Part shown: positions 8,765-17,256 of the stretch, one piece after another
How positions within the stretch are numbered: the stretch's first letter is position 1
Layout of the letters: each line of letters begins with the position of its first letter
DNA from: Pseudomonas sp. H3(2019)
GTDB lineage: Bacteria; Pseudomonadota; Gammaproteobacteria; Pseudomonadales; Pseudomonadaceae
DNA length: 64,000 nt
NCBI RefSeq assembly: GCF_007713465.1
Contig: NZ_VMSG01000005.1
Location: forward strand, 124,001-188,000
Direction: 5' to 3'
The notes under the pieces: generated by a model
Seen by the model: only the letters and a program-made list of their open reading frames with translations
Told to the model about the DNA's origin: nothing
Databases searched by the model: none
Made by a program: the position numbers and the translations under genes

Positions 8765-9750
8765 TGTTCGGCTTCTGGAAGACCTGGAAGGCCCTGCACG
8801 CCCGGGGCATCATGGGCATCAATCGGCGCAACGCTGACTACGTACTCAAGTACAACAAGCGCAGCCTGTACCCGATTGTCGATGACAAGATCATCACCAA
8901 GGAACGCGCAATCAAGGCCGGCATTCACGTGCCGGAGATGTACGGCGTGATCTCCACCGAGAAAGAAATCGAAAAACTTGGCGAGATCATCGGCAACCAT
9001 AGCGACTTTGTGATCAAACCGGCACAGGGTGCCGGCGGTGACGGCATCCTGGTGATCGCCGACCGCTTCGAAGGCCAGTACCGCACGGTTTCCGGAAGGA
9101 TCATCAGCCATGAAGAAATCGAGCACCAGATCTCCAGCATCCTGACCGGCCTGTATTCCCTGGGCGGTCACCGCGACCGTGCACTGATCGAATACCGGGT
9201 GATTCCCGATCAGATCTTCAAAAGCATCAGTTATGAAGGCGTGCCGGACATCCGCATCATCGTGCTGATGGGTTACCCGGTGATGGCCATGCTGCGTTTG
9301 CCCACCCGGCAGTCCAGTGGCAAGGCCAACCTGCACCAGGGCGCTATCGGCGTCGGTGTCGACCTGGCCACCGGCATGACCTTGCGCGGCACCTGGCTGA
9401 ACAAATTCATCCTCAAACACCCGGATACCACCAACGCGGTAGATGGCGTGCAACTGCCCTACTGGGACGGTTTCATGAAACTCGCTGCCAGCTGTTATGA
9501 GCTGTGTGGCCTGGGCTATATCGGTGTCGACATGGTGCTGGACCAGGAAAAAGGTCCGCTGATTCTCGAGCTCAACGCGCGGCCCGGGCTGAATATTCAG
9601 ATTGCCAATGACTGCGGGTTGACCTTGCGCACTCATGCCGTCGAGGCACGCCTGGAAGAGCTGAAAGCCAGAGGGATTACCGAAACGCCGCAAGAGCGAG
9701 TGGAGTTTGTTCAGGAGATGTTTGGGCGCATTCCCTCGGTTGACGGCTGA
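8764..9750 (+). CDS. RimK-like ATP-grasp ligase (alpha-L-glutamate ligase-like)
   Basis: The 328-residue cytoplasmic protein is an ATP-grasp amidoligase. Visible motifs are the glycine-rich nucleotide loop KPAQGAGGDGILVI (about residues 84-97), the DIRIIVL region, the LPTRQSSGKANLHQGAIGVG stretch typical of RimK relatives, and the Mg-binding LILELNARPGLNIQ near the C-terminus. Such enzymes form amide bonds between an acyl phosphate and an amino acid. The gene overlaps the 7TM gene (TAATG) and ends the operon. The acceptor is unknown; genomic partnership with a retropepsin and an inactive transglutaminase suggests a peptide or protein modification cycle at the envelope. Confidence 0.88.
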   Translation: MFGFWKTWKALHARGIMGINRRNADYVLKYNKRSLYPIVDDKIITKERAIKAGIHVPEMYGVISTEKEIEKLGEIIGNHSDFVIKPAQGAGGDGILVIADRFEGQYRTVSGRIISHEEIEHQISSILTGLYSLGGHRDRALIEYRVIPDQIFKSISYEGVPDIRIIVLMGYPVMAMLRLPTRQSSGKANLHQGAIGVGVDLATGMTLRGTWLNKFILKHPDTTNAVDGVQLPYWDGFMKLAASCYELCGLGYIGVDMVLDQEKGPLILELNARPGLNIQIANDCGLTLRTHAVEARLEELKARGITETPQERVEFVQEMFGRIPSVDG

Positions 9751-9851
9751 TTCGAGACCGAGGCGGTCTCATCCCCGACATCCCCTCTAGGAGCAAATCC
9801 CGCAGAGGACTACAATCGCCACCCCGCCTCGATGGCTGATCTGCCCCGCTC

Positions 9852-11195
9852 ATGTTGACCTGCTCCGTATACCCGCTTCCCTATCGCGCCAACCCCGCCG
9901 AGTATTTCGCGGCGATTCGTCATGCCCCGGGCAGCGTGCTGCTCGACAGTGGCCGACCGAGTGCCGAGCGCGGACGCTATGACGTGCTCAGCGCCTGGCC
10001 ACTGGCAACACTGGCGGTATCGCCTGACGAAAGTGGCGGCGCGTTCCTGCAACGCCTGCGCGACACGCTGGCCCGGCTCGGCGATGCAGCGATCCCTGCT
10101 CCCTACGAATTACCGTTCGCGGGTGGTTTGATCGGCTACCTCAGTTACGATTTCGGCCGTCACCTGGAGGCCCTGCCCTCCCAGGCTCACGATGACCTGC
10201 AACTGCCTGACGCGCGCTTCGGCCTGTATGACTGGGCATTGATCAGCGATCACCTGACCGGCAGCAGTCAGTTGGTGTTCCATCCCAACCTGATCGAATC
10301 CGAGCGCCAGCGTCTGATCGAACTCTTTAGCCAGCCAGCGACTGCTGCTGCCGCGCCGTTCACCCTGAGCGGCGCCATGAATCCCGACCTCAGCGCCAGC
10401 GACTATCAGCAGGCATTCGTGCGTATCCAGCAGTACATCCAGGCCGGCGACTGCTACCAGGTCAATTTCGCACAGCGCTTTCGCGCACCATGCCAAGGCG
10501 ATCCGTGGACCGCGTATTGCGCGCTGCGGGAAGCTTGCCCAACGCCATTCTCAGGTTTCCAGAGCTTGCCCGACGGCGGCGCAGTGCTGAGCCTGTCGCC
10601 AGAGCGTTTCGTCAAAGTCAGCAAAGGCCACGTGGAAACCCGCCCGATCAAAGGCACCCGTCCGCGCGGGCAGAACGCCGCCGAAGATGCGGCCAACGCC
10701 GCCGAACTGTTGGCCAGCCCCAAGGATCGTGCGGAAAACCTGATGATCGTCGACCTGTTGCGCAACGATCTGGGCCGCACCTGCCGCATCGGCTCGGTGC
10801 GCGTACCCGAGTTGTTCAGCCTGGAAAGCTACCCGAACGTGCATCACCTGGTGAGCAGCGTCACCGGTGAATTGGCTGACAACAAGGACGCCCTCGACCT
10901 GATCGCCGGCAGCTTCCCCGGCGGATCGATCACTGGCGCGCCGAAAATCCGCGCCATGCAAATCATCGACGAGCTGGAGCCAACCCGCCGCGGCTTGTAC
11001 TGCGGCTCGTTGCTGTATCTGGACGTACGCGGGGAAATGGACAGCTCGATCGCCATCCGCAGCTTGCTGGTCAAGGACGGCCAGGTCTGCTGCTGGGGCG
11101 GTGGCGGGATCGTCGCCGATTCGGACTGGCAGGCCGAGTATCAGGAGTCCATCACTAAGGTGAAGGTGTTACTCGAAACCCTGCAAACCCTCTAG
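9852..11195 (+). CDS. pabB: Aminodeoxychorismate synthase component I
   Basis: PabB converts chorismate and ammonia to 4-amino-4-deoxychorismate for folate synthesis, with PabA supplying ammonia. The 447 residues match the family. The chorismate-binding domain fills the C-terminal half with PIKGTRPRG, whose lysine (residue 267) is the PabB/anthranilate-synthase distinguishing active-site residue, followed by DLLRNDLGR and the GSITGAPK motif. The N-terminal domain carries the expected GLIGYLSYDFGR. Its neighbours are unrelated, so it is likely monocistronic. pabC would be expected elsewhere, as in the mltG region beyond the right edge. Confidence 0.95.
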   Translation: MLTCSVYPLPYRANPAEYFAAIRHAPGSVLLDSGRPSAERGRYDVLSAWPLATLAVSPDESGGAFLQRLRDTLARLGDAAIPAPYELPFAGGLIGYLSYDFGRHLEALPSQAHDDLQLPDARFGLYDWALISDHLTGSSQLVFHPNLIESERQRLIELFSQPATAAAAPFTLSGAMNPDLSASDYQQAFVRIQQYIQAGDCYQVNFAQRFRAPCQGDPWTAYCALREACPTPFSGFQSLPDGGAVLSLSPERFVKVSKGHVETRPIKGTRPRGQNAAEDAANAAELLASPKDRAENLMIVDLLRNDLGRTCRIGSVRVPELFSLESYPNVHHLVSSVTGELADNKDALDLIAGSFPGGSITGAPKIRAMQIIDELEPTRRGLYCGSLLYLDVRGEMDSSIAIRSLLVKDGQVCCWGGGGIVADSDWQAEYQESITKVKVLLETLQTL

Positions 11196-11200
11196 CAGAT

Positions 11201-11232
11201 GATCGTTCCCACGCTCCCGCGTGGGAACGATC
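11201..11232. repeat. Palindromic intergenic repeat / bidirectional terminator
   Basis: A perfect 14-base inverted repeat (GATCGTTCCCACGC, four-base loop) lies between the converging pabB and thrH genes. Its arms recur at 28021-28034 and at both ends of 33677-33803, so this belongs to a dispersed Pseudomonas repeat family. Location between convergent genes suits a bidirectional transcription stop, although there is no clear T-tract. Confidence 0.75.
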
Positions 11233-11241
11233 TTCAGGTGT

Positions 11242-11859
11242 TTATAGGCTCAGCTCGCGGTTCGAGGCCTTGAGAAACTCCTGCTTCAACTCGGCAAAGC
11301 TGTGCACCGCCGGGAACTGCGGGAACTCGCGGATCACGTTATCTGGTGCATGGAACAGGATTCCGGCGTCCGCTTCGCCCAGCATGCTGGTGTCGTTGTA
11401 CGAATCACCGGCGGCAATCACCCGATAGTAGAGGCTTTTGAAGGACAGTACTGACTGACGCTTGGGATCTTTCTGACGCAGTTGATAGCCCGTCACCCGC
11501 CCTGTGTCATCAGTAATCAGGCGATGGCAGAGCAAGGTCGGGAAGCCCAGTTGACGCATCAACGGCTGGGAGAACTCGTAGAACGTGTCAGAAAGAATCA
11601 CCACCTGGAAGCGCTCGCGCAGCCAGTTGACGAACTCGATGGCACCGTCGAGTGGCTTCAGGGTAGCGATCACTTCCTGAATGTCGGACAGCTTCAGGCC
11701 GTGCTCGTCGAGGATGCGCAGGCGCTGCTGCATCAGCACGTCGTAATCGGGAACATCCCGGGTGGTTGCCTTGAGGGATTCAATCCCGGTTTTTTCGGCA
11801 AAGGCGATCCAGATCTCCGGGACCAATACACCTTCCAGATCGAGACAGGCAATTTCCAC
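11242..11859 (-). CDS. thrH: ThrH, phosphoserine phosphatase / homoserine phosphotransferase
   Basis: The HAD-superfamily enzyme ThrH dephosphorylates phosphoserine and can transfer phosphate to homoserine, linking serine and threonine synthesis. HAD motif I is CLDLEGVLVPE (residues 4-14), with ILSDTFYEF as motif II and AAGDSYNDTSMLGEA as motif III/IV. I use the GTG start at 11859 because it gives 205 residues, the usual ThrH length, and has a GGGAG ribosome site seven bases upstream; the ATG 14 codons earlier is unlikely. The gene is divergent from cysH and convergent with pabB. Confidence 0.93.
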   Translation of the reverse strand: MEIACLDLEGVLVPEIWIAFAEKTGIESLKATTRDVPDYDVLMQQRLRILDEHGLKLSDIQEVIATLKPLDGAIEFVNWLRERFQVVILSDTFYEFSQPLMRQLGFPTLLCHRLITDDTGRVTGYQLRQKDPKRQSVLSFKSLYYRVIAAGDSYNDTSMLGEADAGILFHAPDNVIREFPQFPAVHSFAELKQEFLKASNRELSL

Positions 11860-12033
11860 AAGACACTCCCATTTGTACTGATTATTGAGTTGAGCGAGCA
11901 AAAGGACTGCCGAACTCTAGCGAGACATACCGACCGACGCAACGCAGAGGAGCGCCCCTGTCGCTTCGGGATTTTGCTACCATCGCCACCATATAGAGCG
12001 CTTAGCGCCACCGACCTGTAGGAAACCGCCCTG

Positions 12034-12768
12034 ATGAGCCCATCGTTCGACGTCACTGAACTCGCCGCGACCTATGCCACCAAATCCGCCCAGGACATTC
12101 TCAAACTCGCCTTTGCCGAGTTCGGGGACGACCTGTGGATCTCCTTCAGCGGCGCCGAAGACGTGGTGCTGGTGGACATGGCCTGGAAAATCAACAAGAA
12201 CGTCAAGGTCTTCAGCCTCGACACCGGACGCCTGCATCCGGAAACCTATCGCTTCATCGATCAGGTGCGCGAGCACTACAAGATCGAGATCGAACTGGTC
12301 TCCCCGGACCATACAAAGCTCGAACCGTTCGTCAAAGAAAAAGGCCTGTTCAGCTTCTACAAGGATGGCCATGGCGAATGCTGCGGCATCCGCAAGATCG
12401 AACCGCTGCGCCGCAAGCTGTCCACCGTCAGCGCCTGGGCTACCGGCCAGCGCCGCGACCAGAGCCCGGGCACCCGCAGCCAGGTTGCCGTACTGGAAAT
12501 CGACAGCGCGTTCTCGACGCCGGAGCGCACCCTGTACAAATTCAACCCGCTGGCACAAATGACCAGCGAAGAGATCTGGGGCTATATCCGCATGCTGGAG
12601 CTGCCGTACAACAGCCTGCATGAACGCGGCTTCATCAGCATTGGCTGTGAACCGTGCACCCGCCCGGTGCTGCCAAACCAGCACGAGCGCGAAGGTCGCT
12701 GGTGGTGGGAAGAAGCCACGCAGAAAGAATGCGGCTTGCACGCGGGCAACATCATCCAGAAAGCCTGA
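12034..12768 (+). CDS. cysH: Assimilatory APS/PAPS reductase with 4Fe-4S site
   Basis: CysH reduces adenylylsulfate to sulfite in cysteine synthesis. The 244-residue protein has the PP-loop fold (SFSGAEDVV) and all cluster ligands of the APS-specific form: Cys116-Cys117 (ECCGIRK) and Cys205/Cys208 (CEPC), plus the catalytic Cys233 in KECGLH. E. coli-type PAPS reductase lacks the cluster cysteines, so APS is the likely substrate. The gene stands alone on the plus strand, divergent from thrH. Confidence 0.95.
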   Translation: MSPSFDVTELAATYATKSAQDILKLAFAEFGDDLWISFSGAEDVVLVDMAWKINKNVKVFSLDTGRLHPETYRFIDQVREHYKIEIELVSPDHTKLEPFVKEKGLFSFYKDGHGECCGIRKIEPLRRKLSTVSAWATGQRRDQSPGTRSQVAVLEIDSAFSTPERTLYKFNPLAQMTSEEIWGYIRMLELPYNSLHERGFISIGCEPCTRPVLPNQHEREGRWWWEEATQKECGLHAGNIIQKA

Positions 12769-12839
12769 TCCTTCCTGAAGGAGAAGCCGGGCGGCGTTCC
12801 GTTTCCCGGCGACGGCTACTACGCGGCCTGACGTCACAC

Positions 12840-13763
12840 TCAAACAGCACTGAACCGCTGCGCCAATTGCTGCTCGGCGAACTGCTCGATGACGAAATCC
12901 ACGAACGCTCGCGTCTTGCCCGGCAACAGTTTGTGTTCGGCATAGTAGATCGAGATATTGCCGTCATCGACGTACCAGTCCGGCAGTACGCGCTGCAAGG
13001 TTCCGGCATTCAGGTAGCCGACCGCAAACGGCATGCTCACCAGCGCAATCCCCAAGCCTTGCGCCGCAGTGGCGCAAGCCGCTTCGGAGTCACTCATGGT
13101 CATCCGCGCCTTGAGGCTCAGCGGGCTGTGTTCCTGACGACGGCTGGTCAGTTGCCAGGAACGCACGCGGCCGGTCTGCGGTGAACGAATCAGAATCCCG
13201 TCGCAGTCGCTTAAATCATCCGGCTTACGAATCGCCTCGCGTTGCGCCAGATATTCCCTGGATGCCACCAACACCCGGTGAGCCGGCGTCAGCTTGCGCG
13301 CCACCACCCCTGGCGGCAGTTCAAAACCGCCACCAATTGCCGCGTCGAAGCCTTGGCCGATCAAATCGACCTGGCGGTTATCGAAATGCCAATCCGGGTT
13401 GATCGCCGGAAAACGTCGCAGAAACTCGCCCAGCAGCGGCACGATGTACAGCCGTCCAAACACCGTGCCCATGCTGACTTTCAGCGTTCCGGCCGGGCGC
13501 CCTTCGGCGCTGGCCAGATTGGCCACCGCGTTCTGAATGGTGTGCAGACTGGCACTGACTTCACCGAGAAACAGCTGACCGGCTTCGGTCAACGTCAGGC
13601 TGCGTGTACTGCGCTGAAACAGCCGAACGCCCAGGCGCGCCTCAAGTTTGGCGACACTTTTGCCTACCGCTGCCGGAGTCAGGCTCAAGCGCCGCGCGGC
13701 TTCGGCGAAGCTGCCGACCTCGGCGCTGCGGACGAAGCATTCGATACTGTTGAAGGTTTCCAT
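12840..13763 (-). CDS. LysR-family regulator, divergent from SDR gene
   Basis: This is a standard 307-residue LysR-type protein: winged helix-turn-helix at residues 1-60 (FAEAARRLSLTPAAVGKSVAKLEARLGVRLF) and a C-terminal periplasmic-binding-like effector domain. Two starts are possible, ATG at 13763 (METFNSIECF) or GTG at 13772; neither has a strong ribosome site, and the ATG fits the usual LysR N-terminus. It is transcribed away from the adjacent short-chain dehydrogenase across a 125-base gap, the classic layout for a LysR activator or repressor of its neighbour. Confidence 0.9.
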   Translation of the reverse strand: METFNSIECFVRSAEVGSFAEAARRLSLTPAAVGKSVAKLEARLGVRLFQRSTRSLTLTEAGQLFLGEVSASLHTIQNAVANLASAEGRPAGTLKVSMGTVFGRLYIVPLLGEFLRRFPAINPDWHFDNRQVDLIGQGFDAAIGGGFELPPGVVARKLTPAHRVLVASREYLAQREAIRKPDDLSDCDGILIRSPQTGRVRSWQLTSRRQEHSPLSLKARMTMSDSEAACATAAQGLGIALVSMPFAVGYLNAGTLQRVLPDWYVDDGNISIYYAEHKLLPGKTRAFVDFVIEQFAEQQLAQRFSAV

Positions 13764-13888
13764 GGCCGCCACTATAAACTTTTGGTTTACACAGACTATA
13801 GCAATGACCGTCTACACAGGGGGTAATCCAGTATCGATACTAGGCTCCATCAACCGAGACATCTCGCCTCGGGACTTTGGAGATCGAC

Positions 13889-14635
13889 ATGACCACTCAA
13901 AACCTCAGCGGTAAGGTAGCTCTGATCCAGGGCGGCTCCCGCGGCATCGGCGCCGCCATTGTCAAACGTCTGGCCGCTGAAGGCGCAGCGGTTGCCTTCA
14001 CTTACGTCAGCTCGACTGCCAAGGCTGAAGAATTGCAGAACAGCATCACCGCTACCGGCGGCAAAGCCTTGGCCATCAAAGCCGACAGCGCTGACGCGAC
14101 AGCCATTCGAAATGCAGTCAACAGCACCGTCGAAACCTTTGGCCGCCTTGATATTCTGGTCAACAACGCCGGTGTGCTGGCCGTCGCCCCATTGGAAGAC
14201 TTCAAACTCGAAGACTTCGACCAAACCCTGGCGATCAACGTACGCAGTGTGTTCATCGCGACTCAAGAAGCGGCCAAACACATGACCGCAGGCGGTCGCA
14301 TCATCAACATCGGCAGCACCAACGCCGACCGCATGCCCTTCGCCGGTGGCGGCCCTTACGCCATGAGCAAGGCGGCGCTGGTCGGCCTGACCAAAGGCCT
14401 GTCCCGCGACCTGGGCCCTCGCGGCATCACCATCAATAACGTGCAGCCTGGCCCGGTCGATACCGACATGAACCCGGCCCACGGTGATTTCGCCGAGAGC
14501 CTGATCCCGTTGATGGCTGTTGGTCGTTATGGCACCGCCTCCGAGATCGCCAGTTTCGTTGCGTACCTGGTCGGCCCGGAGGCAGGCTACATCACCGGTG
14601 CCAGCCTGAGCATCGACGGTGGTTTTGGCGCCTGA
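13889..14635 (+). CDS. SDR-family NAD(P)-dependent oxidoreductase
   Basis: The 248-residue enzyme is a classical short-chain dehydrogenase. The cofactor motif is GGSRGIGAA at residues 15-23, NNAG follows at 92-95, and the catalytic Tyr157 and Lys161 stand in YAMSK. The start at 13889 has GGAG six bases upstream; the in-frame TTG at 13877 overlaps that site. The LysR gene is divergent and presumably regulates it. The substrate is unknown; this subgroup (3-oxoacyl-ACP reductase-like, SDR of quinone or aldehyde type) is too diverse to name one. Confidence 0.88.
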   Translation: MTTQNLSGKVALIQGGSRGIGAAIVKRLAAEGAAVAFTYVSSTAKAEELQNSITATGGKALAIKADSADATAIRNAVNSTVETFGRLDILVNNAGVLAVAPLEDFKLEDFDQTLAINVRSVFIATQEAAKHMTAGGRIINIGSTNADRMPFAGGGPYAMSKAALVGLTKGLSRDLGPRGITINNVQPGPVDTDMNPAHGDFAESLIPLMAVGRYGTASEIASFVAYLVGPEAGYITGASLSIDGGFGA

Positions 14636-14655
14636 TTCAGCTTTTTTGCAGCGTA

Positions 14656-14696
14656 AAAAAACGCCGGGCCCCCTTGATCAGGTTGTCCGGCGTTTT
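14656..14696. terminator. Bidirectional terminator between SDR and HAD genes
   Basis: Arms AAAAACGCCGG (from 14656) and CCGGCGTTTT (14687-14696) enclose a 20-base loop region between two convergent genes, with A/T tracts on both sides. It can stop transcription in both directions. Confidence 0.8.
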
Positions 14697-14715
14697 GTTG
14701 TCCAGTGTTTTCCCG

Positions 14716-15408
14716 TTACGCCTGCCCGAGTGCCGGCAAGCCATACGCGTGCGGCTGGAACGCTTTCAACGTACGAAGAATGCTGTCGGCATGCGCATAC
14801 TTTTCGTCAGCCATGGCCGCATCCGGCACCGCAATCGCGGTCATCCCCGCCGCTTTTGCCGCCGTGACGCCAAACGGCGAGTCTTCAAACACCAGGCAAT
14901 CGCCCGGCGCCACCCCCAAACGTTGCGCAGCGATGAGGAAAATGTCTGGCGCTGGTTTGGCCGCGCCGACCTCAGGGTCATCAGCGGTCACAATGGTGTC
15001 GAACAGCGCAAACCAATCGCCATGCAAGGTGGTTTTCTGTCCAAAGGACTGACTCGAAGAGCTGGTGCCCACGGCAATCGGAATATTGTTCGCCTTCAAA
15101 TGCTGAACCAGCTCCTGCGCCCCCGGCATCGCCAGCGCACGCGGAAAACGCTCACGCATCAACGGCTCGCGGATCAGCAGAAACTCTTCGGCGCTGATCG
15201 GCAGCTCCAGCGCCTCAACGACATAGCGCGCCAGATCACCAGCACCGCGGCCGATGATGTTCTGCTTGATGTGCCAGTCGAAGGTTCGGCCATAGCGTTC
15301 AGCAATGATTTGCGTGACCTCGGTGTAGATACCCTCGGTATCGAGCAGCAAACCATCCATATCGAAAATCACGGCCTTGATCGGGCCGAAGTCGAGCGGT
15401 GCATTCAT
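14716..15408 (-). CDS. HAD-IA hydrolase, phosphatase of the HDHD1/DOG type
   Basis: The 230-residue protein carries HAD motif I IFDMDGLLLDTEG (nucleophile Asp16, acid Asp18), motif II VGTSSSSQSF, lysine in AAKPAPDIFL and motif IV VFEDSPFGVTAAKAAGM. Cap type and motifs match the sugar-phosphate or nucleotide-phosphate phosphatase group that includes pseudouridine 5'-phosphatase and yeast 2-deoxyglucose-6-phosphatase. I start at MNAPLDFGPI (15408); the reading frame extends 76 codons further but without family similarity. The exact substrate cannot be told from sequence. Confidence 0.88.
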   Translation of the reverse strand: MNAPLDFGPIKAVIFDMDGLLLDTEGIYTEVTQIIAERYGRTFDWHIKQNIIGRGAGDLARYVVEALELPISAEEFLLIREPLMRERFPRALAMPGAQELVQHLKANNIPIAVGTSSSSQSFGQKTTLHGDWFALFDTIVTADDPEVGAAKPAPDIFLIAAQRLGVAPGDCLVFEDSPFGVTAAKAAGMTAIAVPDAAMADEKYAHADSILRTLKAFQPHAYGLPALGQA

Positions 15409-15607
15409 CGCATCTGATCCGTTATCAACACAACATTCCGGGAGGCGGCTCAGGTACGGCCAGTACCTTGATCGATCGAAGCAGGATCGATCAAAGGGCT
15501 CAGCAGCATAGCGAGCGCGGTTCACATGCGGCAACTGTTTGCCGCTCCCCGCCTTCAGATCACGGCCTAGGGTGTGTAGTGAGCGCAAGGAAAGCGCCGC
15601 ACGGTTA

Positions 15608-15623
15608 CTTATAGAAATATAAG
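15608..15623. promoter_or_regulatory. Putative autoregulatory operator of the toxin-antitoxin pair
   Basis: CTTATA-GAAA-TATAAG is a perfect six-base inverted repeat with a four-base spacer, 41 bases before the toxin start. Type II antitoxins with helix-turn-helix domains commonly bind such palindromes over their promoters. Assignment rests only on position and symmetry. Confidence 0.45.
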
Positions 15624-15663
15624 AAAAACATTGCATGACTTATGGAAGGCTTATTAAGATCTC

Positions 15664-15918
15664 ATGAACGAAATCTACTGGACCCGCAAAGCCGTAAAGC
15701 AATTGCTCAGGGTACACACGGAGCACCGGGTGCAAATCCGCGATGCCGTGACGCAACTGGAGCGTATGCCCGACGTAATCAACGTCAAGGCGCTGGCCCT
15801 GCACGATTGCGGGTATCGCCTGAGAGTCGGTAGCTACCGGGTTCTGTTTGACTGGGACGGCTCGGTCCAGGTAGTCAGCATTCAAGAGGTCAAAAAACGT
15901 GACGAACGCACCTACTGA
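15664..15918 (+). CDS. RelE/ParE-family toxin
   Basis: This basic 84-residue protein has the RelE/ParE layout: MNEIYWTRKAVKQLLRV at the start, a central LALHDCGYRLRVGSYRVLFDWD with the conserved R-x-R-V-G-x-Y-R-V core, and VVSIQEVKKRDERTY at the end, including the basic/aromatic residues found in mRNA-cleaving RelE toxins. It precedes and overlaps its antitoxin by 20 bases, the toxin-first order seen in HigBA and some RelBE relatives. The ribosome site is weak, which fits low toxin translation. Whether it cuts mRNA or inhibits gyrase cannot be read directly. Confidence 0.88.
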   Translation: MNEIYWTRKAVKQLLRVHTEHRVQIRDAVTQLERMPDVINVKALALHDCGYRLRVGSYRVLFDWDGSVQVVSIQEVKKRDERTY

Positions 15919-16225
15919 CATACAAATCATCAACGGCCCGGACGGTGAGCCGGCCTTTGTGGTCATCCCCTACCAGCAATATGTTACTCAACACGGCGGT
16001 ACCGAGCTGATTCCTCATCAAGTGGTCAGTCGTATTGTCGACGGCGCCACCCCAATTCGCGCCTGGCGTGAACACTTGAACCTGACTCAGGAAGAAGTGG
16101 CAAAGCGAATGGGAATTTCACAGCCTGCGTTCGCCCAGCAGGAGGCTGTGAACAAACCACGTCGCGCCACTCGGGAAAAGATCGCCATGGCGTTCGGGAT
16201 CAGAGCTGATCAGCTGGAGTTGTGA
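15899..16225 (+). CDS. Antitoxin with Phd/YefM-like N-terminus and XRE helix-turn-helix
   Basis: The 108-residue protein begins with GTG inside the toxin gene (20-base overlap). Residues 8-30 (GPDGEPAFVVIPYQQYV in the middle) resemble the start of Phd/YefM antitoxins, whereas residues 55-105 form an XRE-type helix-turn-helix (LTQEEVAKRMGISQPAFAQQE). The order of domains, toxin-binding then DNA-binding, is reversed relative to HigA-type antitoxins in which the HTH is N-terminal. It should neutralise the RelE-like toxin and repress the operon. The Phd resemblance is short and is my inference. Confidence 0.85.
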   Translation: MTNAPTDIQIINGPDGEPAFVVIPYQQYVTQHGGTELIPHQVVSRIVDGATPIRAWREHLNLTQEEVAKRMGISQPAFAQQEAVNKPRRATREKIAMAFGIRADQLEL

Positions 16226-16298
16226 AGTCGGGGTCATTGCAGGTTCTGAATTCAGATAGCGCACTGGCATGGGGTGCTTGGGGTCAAGTGCCCAGAAT

Positions 16299-16329
16299 GA
16301 AAAAGCCCGGCAATTAGCCGGGCTTTTTC
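16299..16329. terminator. Bidirectional terminator after the toxin-antitoxin pair
   Basis: A 13-base perfect stem (GAAAAAGCCCGGC / GCCGGGCTTTTTC) with a five-base loop lies between the antitoxin gene and the convergent glycine-zipper gene. T-tracts on both strands make it a strong two-way stop. Confidence 0.88.
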
Positions 16330-16355
16330 GAACCGTACCGCTGGAACCAGTACCC

Positions 16356-16700
16356 TTACTTGCCCATGAGCGCGCCGCCGGCTGCGCCACCAAGGCCAGC
16401 ACCAATGGCGGAGCCGGTCTTGCCGCCCAGCGAGTTACCGATAACCGAACCACCCGCTGCGCCTACACCACCGCCGATTGCAGCTTTGGCACGGTGACCT
16501 TTGCGCGCACCGGCAGCACTGCCCGCCGCGCCTGCAACGCCTGCGCCGATCGCCGCGCCGGTGCTGCCACCGAGCTTCTGACCGACCACATTACCCAGCG
16601 CACCACCCAGGCCGCCACCGAGCGCTGCGCTGCCATCACCGGCCATTGCGCCTTGAGCGACCAGAAGACCCAGAACCAAAGCAGGCAAAGTTAAACGCAT
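16356..16700 (-). CDS. Secreted glycine-zipper protein
   Basis: The 114-residue product has a signal peptide (about residues 1-20, ending AMA-G) followed by almost continuous Gly/Ala-rich repeats of GxxxG type (GGGLGGALGNVVGQ, GAAIGAGVAGAAG, GSAIGAGLGGAAGG). Such glycine zippers form tightly packed helices in outer-membrane or periplasmic proteins. The mid-region RKGHRAKAA gives a single basic patch. No enzymatic domain is present. Similar small proteins are common and uncharacterised in pseudomonads. Confidence 0.8.
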   Translation of the reverse strand: MRLTLPALVLGLLVAQGAMAGDGSAALGGGLGGALGNVVGQKLGGSTGAAIGAGVAGAAGSAAGARKGHRAKAAIGGGVGAAGGSVIGNSLGGKTGSAIGAGLGGAAGGALMGK

Positions 16701-17064
16701 GACATGAACCTCAAAAAGGGTACTGATAAGTAAAAAACCGGATGCTTAAAAAGGCCGTCGGTTCAGTCAAAGAACCGGCCCAACCCTCATGAGCACGAGG
16801 GTTGGACAGTTTATACGCAAAGAGTTTTATCGCAGGCAAAAAAAAGCCCGCTGGGGAGACGGGCTAATGGAATTGCTTTTTAACGGATGAGTTGAGCCTA
16901 CGGATATGCTTGTGAAAGAAGCGTGAAAGAAACGCCCGAAAATCAATAATGTTGATACCGCGCATGACAGTCACAAGCCCCCATTAACCTCCTGCACCAC
17001 GCCACACGCTCAGACACCACTCACAAAAAAACCCGCTCAATGGCGGGGTCAGTCTAATTTTCAA
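16701..17064. other. 364-base intergenic stretch with hairpins, no gene seen
   Basis: I see no supported gene. Upstream of the glycine-zipper gene is a nine-base inverted repeat (CCAACCCTC at 16780-16788, GAGGGTTGG at 16797-16805). A second hairpin (AGCCCG 16845-16850 / CGGGCT 16860-16865) has an A-tract to its left, so on the minus strand it looks like a terminator. A third at 17031-17049 is listed separately. Confidence 0.7.
17024..17049 (-). terminator. Terminator of the 63-residue gene
   Basis: Read on the minus strand, ACCCCGC...GCGGGT is followed by a seven-base T-tract, 16 bases after the stop codon of the small CDS. This is a standard intrinsic terminator. Confidence 0.8.
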
Positions 17065-17256
17065 TTACTTGCGTACAGGCACGGAGACCTTGGGCATGAA
17101 CGGCTTTGCGGTGTTTTTTGCCACCGCTGGCAGCCTGGCCTTGCCCGGTTTGGTCGGTGTTTCACCAAACCCTGCCACATAATCCGTCTGGCCACATTGC
17201 ACGCAATTGTTGACCGGATACTCAGCGCCATCATCTTCAATGTAAGGAATGCTCAT
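17065..17256 (-). CDS. Small conserved hypothetical protein with CxxC
   Basis: A 63-residue ORF with a very good ribosome site (GGAGGG, eight bases upstream of the ATG) and its own terminator. It contains a CVQCG knuckle (residues 18-22) and a basic, proline-rich C-terminus (AKPFMPKVSVPVRK). A lone CxxC could bind a metal or be redox active, but there is no second pair. I do not recognise the family. The expression signals make a real gene more likely than not. Confidence 0.65.
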   Translation of the reverse strand: MSIPYIEDDGAEYPVNNCVQCGQTDYVAGFGETPTKPGKARLPAVAKNTAKPFMPKVSVPVRK

